The notes under the pieces: generated by a model
Database searches by the model: none
Told to the model about the DNA's origin: nothing
Seen by the model: only the letters and a program-made list of their open reading frames with translations
Shown: positions 33,422-41,785 of the stretch, piece after piece
How the letters are laid out: each line of letters starts with the position of its first letter
How positions within the stretch are numbered: position 1 is the first letter of the stretch
Assembly: GCA_028697725.1 (NCBI GenBank)
Contig: JAQVEG010000003.1
Coordinates: 1-64,000 of the forward strand
Length of the DNA: 64,000 bases
Reading direction: 5' to 3'
Source: Anaerostipes sp.
GTDB taxonomy: Bacteria; Bacillota; Clostridia; Lachnospirales; Lachnospiraceae
Position numbers and translations under genes: made by a program

Positions 33422-34108
33422 TTAATCCAAAAACAAACTTACAACACCTATCACAACCATCAAGATTCCTAGTAATATCTGAAATACTTTCGTTCCTGTT
33501 GTGTATGTCTTGCTGCTTCCAATCTTCTCAGCAAATGCTGTTGATGTTCCTGCAACCACTGCTAGAATTCCATGTCCAACAGAATAACAGAACAATAAAA
33601 GAATCCCTAAAAGTACATTCCCTTCATTGGCTACAATGGCTAAAAGTCCCACTATCACAGGAACAGCACAGTGAGACGAAAAAATTCCACCAAGCATTCC
33701 TGCCACAAAAGCTCCAATATATCCACGCTTTTGATTCTTCGCAGTAAAATGTACATGTGGAATAATATTGATAATTCCCCAGACTTGAAATGCCATTAAA
33801 ATCATAAATAGACATAATGTCACGTGCAAAATCTCATTGTGACCAATGACTCCTCCTACAAAAGAAGCTCCAATTCCTAACGTAACAAAAGTAACCGCAC
33901 TTCCAACGGCAAATATGAAAGAATACACAAAGCTTTTCTTTGTATCATTCTCTCCGCCACTAGTTACATATCCCATAATTAAAGACAATGTGGACAAAGA
34001 ACATGGCGTAACAGATGTGAGCATCCCTGCAAACAGTGCTAAAATTGGCGAAAACCATAATGTATGTTGTATAAAAATAGTTAATTCCTGCAATAATGTA
34101 TCAAACAT
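33422..34108 (-). CDS. CcdA-family membrane thiol-electron carrier
   Basis: A 228-residue protein with six hydrophobic segments. It is of the CcdA/DsbD-beta type, which moves reducing equivalents across the membrane. The two expected cysteines are present: VTPCSLSTLS (C36) in the first segment and SSHCAVPVIVG (near 147) in the fourth. It overlaps the DUF2007-like gene by 8 bp and is last of the trpXYZ transcript. No cytochrome c genes or thioredoxin partner are nearby, so it may serve a disulphide or Se/S-related function. Confidence 0.85.
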   Translation of the reverse strand: MFDTLLQELTIFIQHTLWFSPILALFAGMLTSVTPCSLSTLSLIMGYVTSGGENDTKKSFVYSFIFAVGSAVTFVTLGIGASFVGGVIGHNEILHVTLCLFMILMAFQVWGIINIIPHVHFTAKNQKRGYIGAFVAGMLGGIFSSHCAVPVIVGLLAIVANEGNVLLGILLLFCYSVGHGILAVVAGTSTAFAEKIGSSKTYTTGTKVFQILLGILMVVIGVVSLFLD

Positions 34109-34340
34109 AATCTATATCCTTTTTATGCTTCTTTTTGAGCATCTCCACTATCTCAATTGCCTGCTCTACATATTCTTCCTGAATATAAACATCTTCTCCC
34201 GACACACAAAAACCAGTGGTAATCCGAGCATATTCACCACTTCCTACACTTTTCGCAAAGCACGGAATATGATACAGCTTAAAAACATCTGCTAATATTC
34301 TTGTTTCCATCCTACTATTCGTGCTTAACAATCTTTTCAT
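34101..34340 (-). CDS. Small DUF2007/DUF3343-like protein
   Basis: A 79-residue protein that begins MKRLLSTNSRMETRILADVF and contains an IPCFAKSVGSGEY stretch, then EDVYIQEEYVEQAIEIVEML. This is the alpha/beta pattern of small putative signalling or Se/S-carrier proteins (DUF2007, DUF3343). The start ATG 34340 follows GGAGGTAGCC; the four extra codons need a TTG within the ribosome binding site. Co-transcription with a CcdA protein suggests a redox or sulphur role, but that is inference. Confidence 0.65.
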   Translation of the reverse strand: MKRLLSTNSRMETRILADVFKLYHIPCFAKSVGSGEYARITTGFCVSGEDVYIQEEYVEQAIEIVEMLKKKHKKDIDYV

Positions 34341-34368
34341 GGCTACCTCCAAGTGCTATACATTTTGT

Positions 34369-35142
34369 TTAATTTCCCACTTCGATACTTATTTCATTAA
34401 ATTGATCTAATATATCATCAATCTTTAATTGCTGTTTCTCATCTCCCGCTTTATCAATCACAACGGTTCCTTGATGCATCATTAATAAACGGTTTCCATA
34501 CTCTACTGCATAGCGAAGATTATGGGTTACCATAATTGCAGTAAGCTTCTTTTCCTTAACAATCTTATTGGTTAATTCCATAATTAAATCTGCCGTTTTG
34601 GGATCTAACGCTGCTGTATGTTCATCTAAAATCAGAAACTCTATAGGTGTCATGGTTGTCATCAATAACGCCATCGCCTGCCTTTGTCCTCCAGACAGTG
34701 ATCCTACTTTAGACCCTAGCATATTCTCAAGCCCTAGTCCTAACTGGCTTAATAACTCTTTATAATGATTGATTCGTTTTTTATTTGTACCAAATCCAAG
34801 ACCAAAAGACTTCCCTTTATTATCTGCAAGAGACATATTTTCCAAGATTGTCATATTGGGACAAGTTCCCATTGCTGGATTTTGATAAACTCTTCCAATC
34901 TTTCTTTGACGAACAAATTCCTTTTGACTGGTAATATCCGCACCATTTAGAATAATCTTTCCGCCTTCTAATCCAAGACTTCCACAAATCAAGTTTAACA
35001 TGGAGGTCTTACCAGAACCATTACTCCCTACTACAGAAATAAAATCTCCGTCATTTACCTCTAAGTTAAAATCATTGAAAAGACAAACTTCATTTACAGT
35101 TCCTATATTGTAATATTTATCTACATGTTCTAGTCTAATCAT
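34369..35142 (-). CDS. trpZ: Tryptophan ABC transporter, ATP-binding protein
   Basis: A 257-residue ATPase with Walker A GSNGSGKTSML, Q-loop YQNPAMGTCPNMTI, signature LSGGQRQAMALLM, Walker B FLILDEHTAALDPKT and the switch MVTHNLRYAVEYG. It overlaps the permease gene by 4 bp. The T-box with a UGG specifier upstream assigns the substrate as tryptophan. Confidence 0.85.
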   Translation of the reverse strand: MIRLEHVDKYYNIGTVNEVCLFNDFNLEVNDGDFISVVGSNGSGKTSMLNLICGSLGLEGGKIILNGADITSQKEFVRQRKIGRVYQNPAMGTCPNMTILENMSLADNKGKSFGLGFGTNKKRINHYKELLSQLGLGLENMLGSKVGSLSGGQRQAMALLMTTMTPIEFLILDEHTAALDPKTADLIMELTNKIVKEKKLTAIMVTHNLRYAVEYGNRLLMMHQGTVVIDKAGDEKQQLKIDDILDQFNEISIEVGN

Positions 35143-36020
35143 GATTTCACCTTCTTTTTGCGATCCATACTAAGAATTAAAATAACTAGGAATAATACTG
35201 CTGTAATTAATTTTAAATCGTTGGCATTCATTCCAAGGTCAATGGCAATGGCTACACATGCTTTATATGCAACAGAGCCAATAACAACTGCAGTGGTTGC
35301 TTTTAAAAAGCTGCCTTTGAAGATATTGGTTCCAATAATAACACTGGCAAGTCCAATGACAATTGTTCCTGTTCCCATAGATACTTCAAAGAATCTTTGC
35401 TGCTGGCACATAACACTTCCAGCTAAAGCTACCAATCCGTTGGAAATGGATAATCCAACAATCTTCACAAACCCACTATCTTTTGCCAAAGATGTTACAA
35501 TCGTCTCGTTGTCACCAACAGCTCTTAACAAATAACCTGATTTTGTTTTTAAATAAAAATCTAATAAAACTTTGGCAATTAACATAACCACAAAAATAAT
35601 AATTACTGTTTTATAAGCCGAAAGTCCACCTCCAAAGATTCCATTGACGAAATCATTGTTAAATAGTGTTTTATAATTAAACAAGGGAACATTGGCGATT
35701 CCTCCCACAATCCGAAGATTAATACTATATAAAGCAGTCATCATAATGATTCCAGATAATAAATCTCTAACTTTAAACTTTACATGGATAATTCCTGTAA
35801 TCATTCCTGCAAATGCACCACAAAGGGTTGATAATACTAGAGTAAGAATTGGATTCATTCCCTTCATTAAGAGTACAGCGGTTACCGCTGCTCCTAATGG
35901 GAAAGATCCATCCACTGATAAATCAGGAAAATCTAAAATCTTGTATGTAATATAAACTCCCAGCGCCATAATCGCATAGATAAATCCCTGTTCAAAAACG
36001 CCAATGATTAATTGTTCCAT
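35139..36020 (-). CDS. trpY: Tryptophan ABC transporter, permease
   Basis: A 293-residue permease of the branched-chain amino acid/LivH type with about eight or nine hydrophobic segments. Typical stretches are DFPDLSVDGSFPLGAAVTA near the start and AVGDNETIVTSLAKDSGFVKIVGLSISNGLVALAG. It lies between the ATPase and binding-protein genes of the same transporter. Confidence 0.85.
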   Translation of the reverse strand: MEQLIIGVFEQGFIYAIMALGVYITYKILDFPDLSVDGSFPLGAAVTAVLLMKGMNPILTLVLSTLCGAFAGMITGIIHVKFKVRDLLSGIIMMTALYSINLRIVGGIANVPLFNYKTLFNNDFVNGIFGGGLSAYKTVIIIFVVMLIAKVLLDFYLKTKSGYLLRAVGDNETIVTSLAKDSGFVKIVGLSISNGLVALAGSVMCQQQRFFEVSMGTGTIVIGLASVIIGTNIFKGSFLKATTAVVIGSVAYKACVAIAIDLGMNANDLKLITAVLFLVILILSMDRKKKVKS

Positions 36021-36028
36021 AATGTCTC

Positions 36029-37045
36029 CTATTTGCTTGCTTCAATTTTTGTAAATGTATCTTTTGCTGATTTTGTTACATCATTAGGTACTTTAATTCC
36101 TAGGTCATCAGCAACTTTTTGGTTCACGTAAACATCTCCATCGTTAAAGGTTTCAAACTTAATATCTTTTGCTTCTTTTTCACCCTTTAAAACTTTTGCT
36201 GCCATCTTTCCTGTCTGTTTTCCAAGTTTTACAAAATCAATTCCTACACATCCAATGCATCCGATTTTAACTTGTTCAATTTCAGAACCAAATACTGGTA
36301 CTTTTACTTTGTTTGCTTTTTCAAGAACGATTTGAAGATTACTTACTACTGTATTATCCGTTAAATTTGTAATACAATCAACCTTTTTCACTAAACTATC
36401 TGCTGCCATAGGAATATCTGCTGCTGCACTTACTCCCTGTGTTACAATTTTAAATCCGTATTTTTTAGCTGATTTTTCATAAGCTTCGATTCCTGCTTTT
36501 GAATTAACCTCGCTTGTACTATACATAATTCCAACATTCTTTGCTTTTGGCATCATCTGTCGGATTAGTTTTAACTGCTTTTCTGCTAATACTAAGTCAG
36601 ATGTTCCAGTGATATTTCCAACATTTTCTCCTTTGTCATTTACAAATCCTGCAAGTTTTGGTGATGTAATTGCTGTGTAAATAACTGGTGTATCAGAATC
36701 TGATACTGCGTTGTAAGCACTTTGTGCGCTTGGTGTAGCAATAGCACAAATCATATCAAATTTCTTAGATGCATAATTTGATGCAATTTGATTATCTGTT
36801 GCTGTGTCTGCCTGTGAATTCTTATAGGTTACTTTTAGGTTGTCGCCTTCCTTAATTCCTTCTTCTTCTAACCCTAGTAAAAATCCTTTTCTACAATTGT
36901 CTAAAGATGAATGCTCTGCAAACTGCAAAATACCAATCTTATAAGTCTTACTAGAAGACTTCTTCTTGCTTCCACATCCTGTCAACATTGCCCCTGCTAA
37001 TACTACGCTTAATCCTACTGCTAATAACTTTTTCATCTTTCTCAT
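36029..37045 (-). CDS. trpX: Tryptophan ABC transporter, substrate-binding lipoprotein
   Basis: A 338-residue lipoprotein. The signal peptide ends in lipobox LTGC (lipidated C24), then a Ser/Lys linker. The ABC_sub_bind fold begins KTYKIGILQFAEHSSLDNCRKG. This family (TrpX) binds tryptophan or tyrosine and travels with TrpY and TrpZ. The start follows AAAGGAGAAATAAG. Expression is under the T-box at 37122-37388, which would permit transcription when tRNA-Trp is uncharged. Confidence 0.88.
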   Translation of the reverse strand: MRKMKKLLAVGLSVVLAGAMLTGCGSKKKSSSKTYKIGILQFAEHSSLDNCRKGFLLGLEEEGIKEGDNLKVTYKNSQADTATDNQIASNYASKKFDMICAIATPSAQSAYNAVSDSDTPVIYTAITSPKLAGFVNDKGENVGNITGTSDLVLAEKQLKLIRQMMPKAKNVGIMYSTSEVNSKAGIEAYEKSAKKYGFKIVTQGVSAAADIPMAADSLVKKVDCITNLTDNTVVSNLQIVLEKANKVKVPVFGSEIEQVKIGCIGCVGIDFVKLGKQTGKMAAKVLKGEKEAKDIKFETFNDGDVYVNQKVADDLGIKVPNDVTKSAKDTFTKIEASK

Positions 37046-37121
37046 CTTATTTCTCCTTTTTTCAACGTTTAATAGTTCTTTTTATCATATAAGTCCCAGA
37101 AGGATTTTATATAATAAAAAA

Positions 37122-37388
37122 CCTCAAGCAAAAAAATACATTTTGCTTGAGGCGAAATTATCCGCGGTACCACTCAAATTGACTAAAACTTAGTCCACTC
37201 TACCATATACTATCATATATGCCCAAAGGATAACGGGTTGGGGTTCCCGGCAGTCCATACTTAAAACTTCAAGACTACCCTCGAAAGTCCATTCAATAAG
37301 GGAATCATACCGTAATCTCACCATCTACAGTTCTCTAACAATCATCCGTATCTTATCTACTACTCTTTCTCAGCGGTTTGTAATTATG
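37122..37388 (-). promoter_or_regulatory. T-box riboswitch, tryptophan (UGG specifier)
   Basis: The leader RNA of trpXYZ. The core T-box sequence GAGTGGTACCGCGGA lies at 37175-37161 on the minus strand. A terminator of CCTCAAGCA/TGCTTGAGG (37122-37152) with a U-run follows. In stem I the specifier loop reads GAATGGAC, giving codon UGG (37291-37289) for tryptophan, which agrees with the transporter family behind it. The T-box sequence would pair with the terminator's 5' side to form the antiterminator on binding uncharged tRNA. Confidence 0.93.
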
Positions 37389-37393
37389 TTGTT

Positions 37394-37422
37394 ATAATAA
37401 TACTTTTTAATTTGAATGTCAA
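37394..37422 (-). promoter_or_regulatory. Promoter of the T-box/trpXYZ operon
   Basis: Perfect -35 TTGACA (37422-37417) and -10 TATTAT (37399-37394) with a 17-bp spacer, within 15 bp of the lon stop codon. Confidence 0.85.
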
Positions 37423-37435
37423 CTCATTTAATTAA

Positions 37436-39706
37436 TTATTTTAAAAGACGGTTTAATACTTCTTCTGCTTTCTTGACTGGAATAATGTCAAGTTTTTCTT
37501 TGATTTCACTTGCCACGTCTTCTAAATCTTCCACATTGTCATATGGAATCAATACCTTTGTAATTCCAGCACGCTGTGCCGCCATTAACTTTTCAGGAAG
37601 CCCTCCAATTGGCATAACTCCACCTCTTAAAGATACTTCTCCTGTCATAGCATATTCTGTACTAACAGATTTCCCTGTAAGCAACGAAGCAAGAGCGGTT
37701 ACTAAGGTAATTCCTGCTGAAGGTCCATCCTTTGGAACTGCTCCAGATGGCACATGAATATGTATATCTTTCTTTTCTAACTGCTTTGCTTCTTCTGGAT
37801 AAAAGGATTTTACAAGGCTTAACGCAATTTGTGCAGATTCCTTCATTACATCTCCAAGCTGCCCTGTAATCACAACTTTTCCACTGCCACTCATCATCTT
37901 TGTCTCAATAAATAAAATCTCACCACCAGCTCTTGTCCATGCAAGCCCTGTTACAATTCCTGGCTCACTTTCTAAAAGCTTTTGTTCATGGTGTAATCGC
38001 TGACGTCCTAAATAATCAACTAATCTTTTATCACTGACAGTTAGACTCTTTTGTTCTCCTTTTACAAGCTTTACCGCTGCATATCTACACAAGGTATCCA
38101 TTTGTTTCTTCAAGCTTCTAACCCCAGATTCCATTGTATATTCTTCAATCATTTTTTCAATGGCTGCATCTGTTACTTTTAAGTTCTTTGCCTTTATTCC
38201 GACACTTTCCATTGCTTTTGGCAGTAAATACTTTTTGGCAATATGAAACTTTTCAATGGCCGTATATCCTGGAAATTCAATCACTTCCATACGGTTTAGT
38301 AAAGGTTCTGGAATCGTATCTGTTGAATTTGCAGTACATACAAATAATACATTGGACAAATCATATGGAACATTCATATAGTGATCTGTGAAAGTATGAT
38401 TTTGTTCCGGATCTAACACTTCAAGAAGCGCACTGGCTGGATCTCCACCATAATCTCTTACTAATTTATCTACTTCGTCTAATACCATAACCGGATTGGA
38501 TACTTTGCTTCGTTTCATACCCTCCATAATTCTTCCTGGCATAGCACCTACATAAGTTCTGCGGTGTCCACGAATCTCAGACTCATCTCGAACTCCTCCA
38601 AGACTAATTCGTACATATTCTCTTTGAAGCGCCCTAGCAATACTCTGTCCAATACTTGTTTTTCCTGTTCCCGGAGGACCTACAAATAAAAGAATGGATC
38701 CTGACTGCATCTTCTTAAGGGCCATCACTGCCATCTGCTGAACAATACGCTCCTTTACTTTCTTTAGTCCATAATGGTCCTCGTCTAAAACACGCTCTAC
38801 TTCTTCTAAATCAATGTTGGTTACTTCTTCTTTCTTCCATGAAAGGCTTGTCACAAAGTCAAGATAATCATAAAGCATTCCATACTCATGACCATCTTTT
38901 CCCTCTTGTTTCATTCGATTTAGAACTTTGTTTGCTTCATTTTCTGCATCCTTATTCATTCCAGATTCTTTAATCTTACGCTCAAACCTTTTAACATCTG
39001 AAATATTTTCCGGATGCATATCATCTAACTGTCTTTGTAGAATATCAATCTGTTTCTTTAACGCTGCCTCTCGGTATATCTGCTCGTTGTCTTCCTTCTG
39101 TGCTGTTTCTGCCTCTTCTGATATCCTTGTAAATTCCATGAATTCATAAATAGCATGCTCAATTAACTCGTAGCGTTCCTTCTTAGAATCAGTCTCCATA
39201 ATTGCGTATTTTTCTTCCCAGCTAAGACTTAAATATCCTGAAGTTGCACACACAATCTCGTTCATATTCTTCCAATGAAGAATCATACTTCTTGCCCATA
39301 CACCCCACTGAAATCCCTGAACAAACTTCAAATATTTGGAACGCACTTTTTCAAATCTTTCCTTGGCTTCTTCTACGATAAGATCATTCTCTTCTAATCT
39401 TATAGATCCCTCTGCAGTGACACCATCTGGTGTTACCTCAATGTCTGACACCTCGATTCTTTCTAGTGTGCGAATCTGAACATTCCCTTCACCATCTATA
39501 TTCTCAACCTTTGCAGAGACTCCAATTGGATAAAAGTCATCTACTGTTACTTCATTTGGAGCTTTTTCCTCTTTCAGCATTAGAAAAAGAATTTCTTCTC
39601 CTCTTGTTAACGAAGCACTACGATTCCATGTTTCAAAAGCATCTTTCTTAAAATAGAAAGTTACATCTGGAAGTAATGTCATATCATAAATTGGTATTGT
39701 AATCAT
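37436..39706 (-). CDS. lon: ATP-dependent Lon protease
   Basis: A 756-residue LonA-type protease. An N-terminal LON domain (1-200) is followed by a coiled helical linker, then the AAA+ module with Walker A GPPGTGKTS (about 345) and Walker B PVMVLDEVDKL. The serine-lysine protease domain has DGPSAGITL (catalytic Ser near 664) and the Lys in GGLPEKLMAA. The start follows AAGGAGTTGAGA. It is shorter at the N-terminus than E. coli Lon (784). A perfect CIRCE element lies in its leader, so HrcA repression is expected. Confidence 0.95.
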   Translation of the reverse strand: MITIPIYDMTLLPDVTFYFKKDAFETWNRSASLTRGEEILFLMLKEEKAPNEVTVDDFYPIGVSAKVENIDGEGNVQIRTLERIEVSDIEVTPDGVTAEGSIRLEENDLIVEEAKERFEKVRSKYLKFVQGFQWGVWARSMILHWKNMNEIVCATSGYLSLSWEEKYAIMETDSKKERYELIEHAIYEFMEFTRISEEAETAQKEDNEQIYREAALKKQIDILQRQLDDMHPENISDVKRFERKIKESGMNKDAENEANKVLNRMKQEGKDGHEYGMLYDYLDFVTSLSWKKEEVTNIDLEEVERVLDEDHYGLKKVKERIVQQMAVMALKKMQSGSILLFVGPPGTGKTSIGQSIARALQREYVRISLGGVRDESEIRGHRRTYVGAMPGRIMEGMKRSKVSNPVMVLDEVDKLVRDYGGDPASALLEVLDPEQNHTFTDHYMNVPYDLSNVLFVCTANSTDTIPEPLLNRMEVIEFPGYTAIEKFHIAKKYLLPKAMESVGIKAKNLKVTDAAIEKMIEEYTMESGVRSLKKQMDTLCRYAAVKLVKGEQKSLTVSDKRLVDYLGRQRLHHEQKLLESEPGIVTGLAWTRAGGEILFIETKMMSGSGKVVITGQLGDVMKESAQIALSLVKSFYPEEAKQLEKKDIHIHVPSGAVPKDGPSAGITLVTALASLLTGKSVSTEYAMTGEVSLRGGVMPIGGLPEKLMAAQRAGITKVLIPYDNVEDLEDVASEIKEKLDIIPVKKAEEVLNRLLK

Positions 39707-39724
39707 ATTCTCAACTCCTTTTTG

Positions 39725-39751
39725 TTAGCACTCAACACCAACGAGTGCTAA
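39725..39751 (-). promoter_or_regulatory. CIRCE element (HrcA operator) of lon
   Basis: A perfect inverted repeat, TTAGCACTC-N9-GAGTGCTAA, the HrcA consensus without mismatch. It lies about 18 bp before the lon start and just downstream of the promoter. Confidence 0.95.
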
Positions 39752-39761
39752 TTGTGTGCTT

Positions 39762-39790
39762 ATTATACCTCTATCCTTTTAAAATTGCAA
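39762..39790 (-). promoter_or_regulatory. lon promoter
   Basis: -35 TTGCAA (39790-39785) and perfect -10 TATAAT (39767-39762) with a 17-bp spacer; the predicted start is near the edge of the CIRCE element. Confidence 0.8.
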
Positions 39791-39849
39791 CATTCTATTT
39801 ATGAACTTTTCTTATATTTTCTTAAATTCTACTAAAATTAATACAACAA

Positions 39850-39892
39850 AAAGAACAGAAACTGTAGTAATATCATACAATTTCTGTTCTTT
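39850..39892 (-). terminator. Terminator after the ABC exporter operon
   Basis: AAAGAACAGAAA and TTTCTGTTCTTT form a 12-bp stem with flanking A/T runs, 13 bp beyond the stop codon. Confidence 0.8.
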
Positions 39893-39904
39893 ATAATGAC
39901 TAAA

Positions 39905-41785
39905 TTAGTCCTGTTCTAAAGCTCCTGTGTATAATTGATAGTAAATACCCTTCTTTTCCAATAAAGAATCATGATTTCCACGTTCAATAATACGTCCTTT
40001 ATCTAATACCATAATCACATCTGAATTCTTAATCGTCGATAATCGATGGGCAATTACAAATACAGTTCTTCCATCCATCAAACGATCCATACCTTCTTGC
40101 ACTACTTTTTCTGTTCGTGTATCAATACTTGATGTTGCTTCATCTAAAATTAATACCGGTGGATTGGCAACTGCTGCTCTTGCAATGGATAGAAGCTGAC
40201 GCTGTCCCTGTGACAAGTTATTTCCATCTCCTGTTAATACAGTGTCATATCCATCTGGCAAATGCTTAATAAAAGTATGTGCATTGGACAATTTTGCCGC
40301 TGCAATGATTTCTTCATCTGTTGCATCTAATTTACCAAAACGAATATTCTCCTTGACAGTTCCCGTAAATAAATGTGTATCTTGAAGTACAATTCCTAAA
40401 GAACGTCGTAAATCAGGCTTTTTAATTTTGTTAATATTAATTCCATCATAACGGATTTTTCCATCTTGGATATCATAGAAGCGGTTAATTAAATTGGTAA
40501 TTGTTGTTTTCCCTGCACCAGTAGCTCCAACAAAAGCAATCTTCTCTCCTGGCTTTGCAAACAACTCAATATCATGTAATACAATTTTGTCATCTTCATA
40601 TCCAAAATCTACATGATCAAATACAACATCCCCCTCTAATAATCGGTAGGTAGTTGTTCCATCTTCCTTATGGTAATGTTTCCATGCCCAATGCTGTGTT
40701 CTTTCTTTAGTCTCTGTAATCTGTCCATGTTCGTCTGCTTTTGCATTGACAAGTTCTACATATCCATCATCAGTTTCTGGTTCTTCATCTAACAGCTTAA
40801 AAACTCTCTCTGCACCTGCAAGTGCCATAATAATAAAGTTCATCTGCTGAGATACTTGTGCAATTGGCTGGTTAAATGACTTACTAAATTGTAAGAAAGA
40901 GGCCAATCCTCCAAGGGTAAATCCACCAATGCCAAAAATCGCGAGAACTGCACCAAATATAGTGGTTACTACATAGGTCAAATTTCCTAAGTTTCCTAAA
41001 ATAGGCATTAAAATATTGGCAAATTTATTGGCACTGTCTGCACTTTCAAACAATGCATCATTTCGCTTATTAAACTCTTCCATGGATGCTTCTTCGTGAC
41101 AGAATACTTTGACAACTCTCTGTCCTTCCATTATTTCCTCAATAAATCCATTAACAGTTCCAAGCTGTTGCTGTTGTGCTACAAAGTATTTTCCACTTTG
41201 ACCTGCAATTCTCCCTGTTACATATACCATAATTCCAACCATAATTAAAGTGACAATGGTTAATGGTATATTTAAAATCAACATGGAAACAAATACACTG
41301 ACAACAGTGATAACCGCTGATACTGTCTGTGGTAAACTTTGTGATATCATTTGTCGAAGGGTATCTGTATCGTTGGTATAAATACTCATAATATCCCCAT
41401 GGGCATGGGTATCAAAATATCGGATTGGTAATCTTTCCATATGAGTAAATAGGCTGGTACGAATATCTCTTAAACTTCCCTGAGATACATTAATCATAAT
41501 TCGATTATATCCCCAAGTTGCAAGTGTTCCCGCCGCATATACCGCCGCCATGCGAAGTAATGCCTTCATTAATGGTCCAAAATCCGGACTCTTTGCATGT
41601 GTCATTGGCACAATATAAGTATCAATTAAGCTCTTCATGAACATGGTTCCCACTACATTGGCAAGAGCACTTAACACAATTAAAATTAACACAATAAGGC
41701 ACTGAAATTTATATTCTTTTAATACAAATCCAAGGAGACGTTTAATAATTGCTCCAGGGTTCTGGACTTTTTTCTTCTTATTCAT
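39905..41785 (-). CDS. Heterodimeric ABC exporter, subunit B
   Basis: A 626-residue half transporter: six membrane segments (about 30-330), then the nucleotide-binding domain with Walker A GATGAGKTT, signature NLSQGQRQLLSIARA and Walker B PVLILDEATSSID. A hydrophilic insert of about 50 residues (after KLLDEEPETDDGYVEL) sits before the ATPase domain. The start ATG 41785 follows AAAGGGGGAAG and overlaps the partner gene by 8 bp. With the 577-residue partner it forms a multidrug or lipid exporter of the BmrCD/TM287-288 kind. Confidence 0.9.
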   Translation of the reverse strand: MNKKKKVQNPGAIIKRLLGFVLKEYKFQCLIVLILIVLSALANVVGTMFMKSLIDTYIVPMTHAKSPDFGPLMKALLRMAAVYAAGTLATWGYNRIMINVSQGSLRDIRTSLFTHMERLPIRYFDTHAHGDIMSIYTNDTDTLRQMISQSLPQTVSAVITVVSVFVSMLILNIPLTIVTLIMVGIMVYVTGRIAGQSGKYFVAQQQQLGTVNGFIEEIMEGQRVVKVFCHEEASMEEFNKRNDALFESADSANKFANILMPILGNLGNLTYVVTTIFGAVLAIFGIGGFTLGGLASFLQFSKSFNQPIAQVSQQMNFIIMALAGAERVFKLLDEEPETDDGYVELVNAKADEHGQITETKERTQHWAWKHYHKEDGTTTYRLLEGDVVFDHVDFGYEDDKIVLHDIELFAKPGEKIAFVGATGAGKTTITNLINRFYDIQDGKIRYDGININKIKKPDLRRSLGIVLQDTHLFTGTVKENIRFGKLDATDEEIIAAAKLSNAHTFIKHLPDGYDTVLTGDGNNLSQGQRQLLSIARAAVANPPVLILDEATSSIDTRTEKVVQEGMDRLMDGRTVFVIAHRLSTIKNSDVIMVLDKGRIIERGNHDSLLEKKGIYYQLYTGALEQD

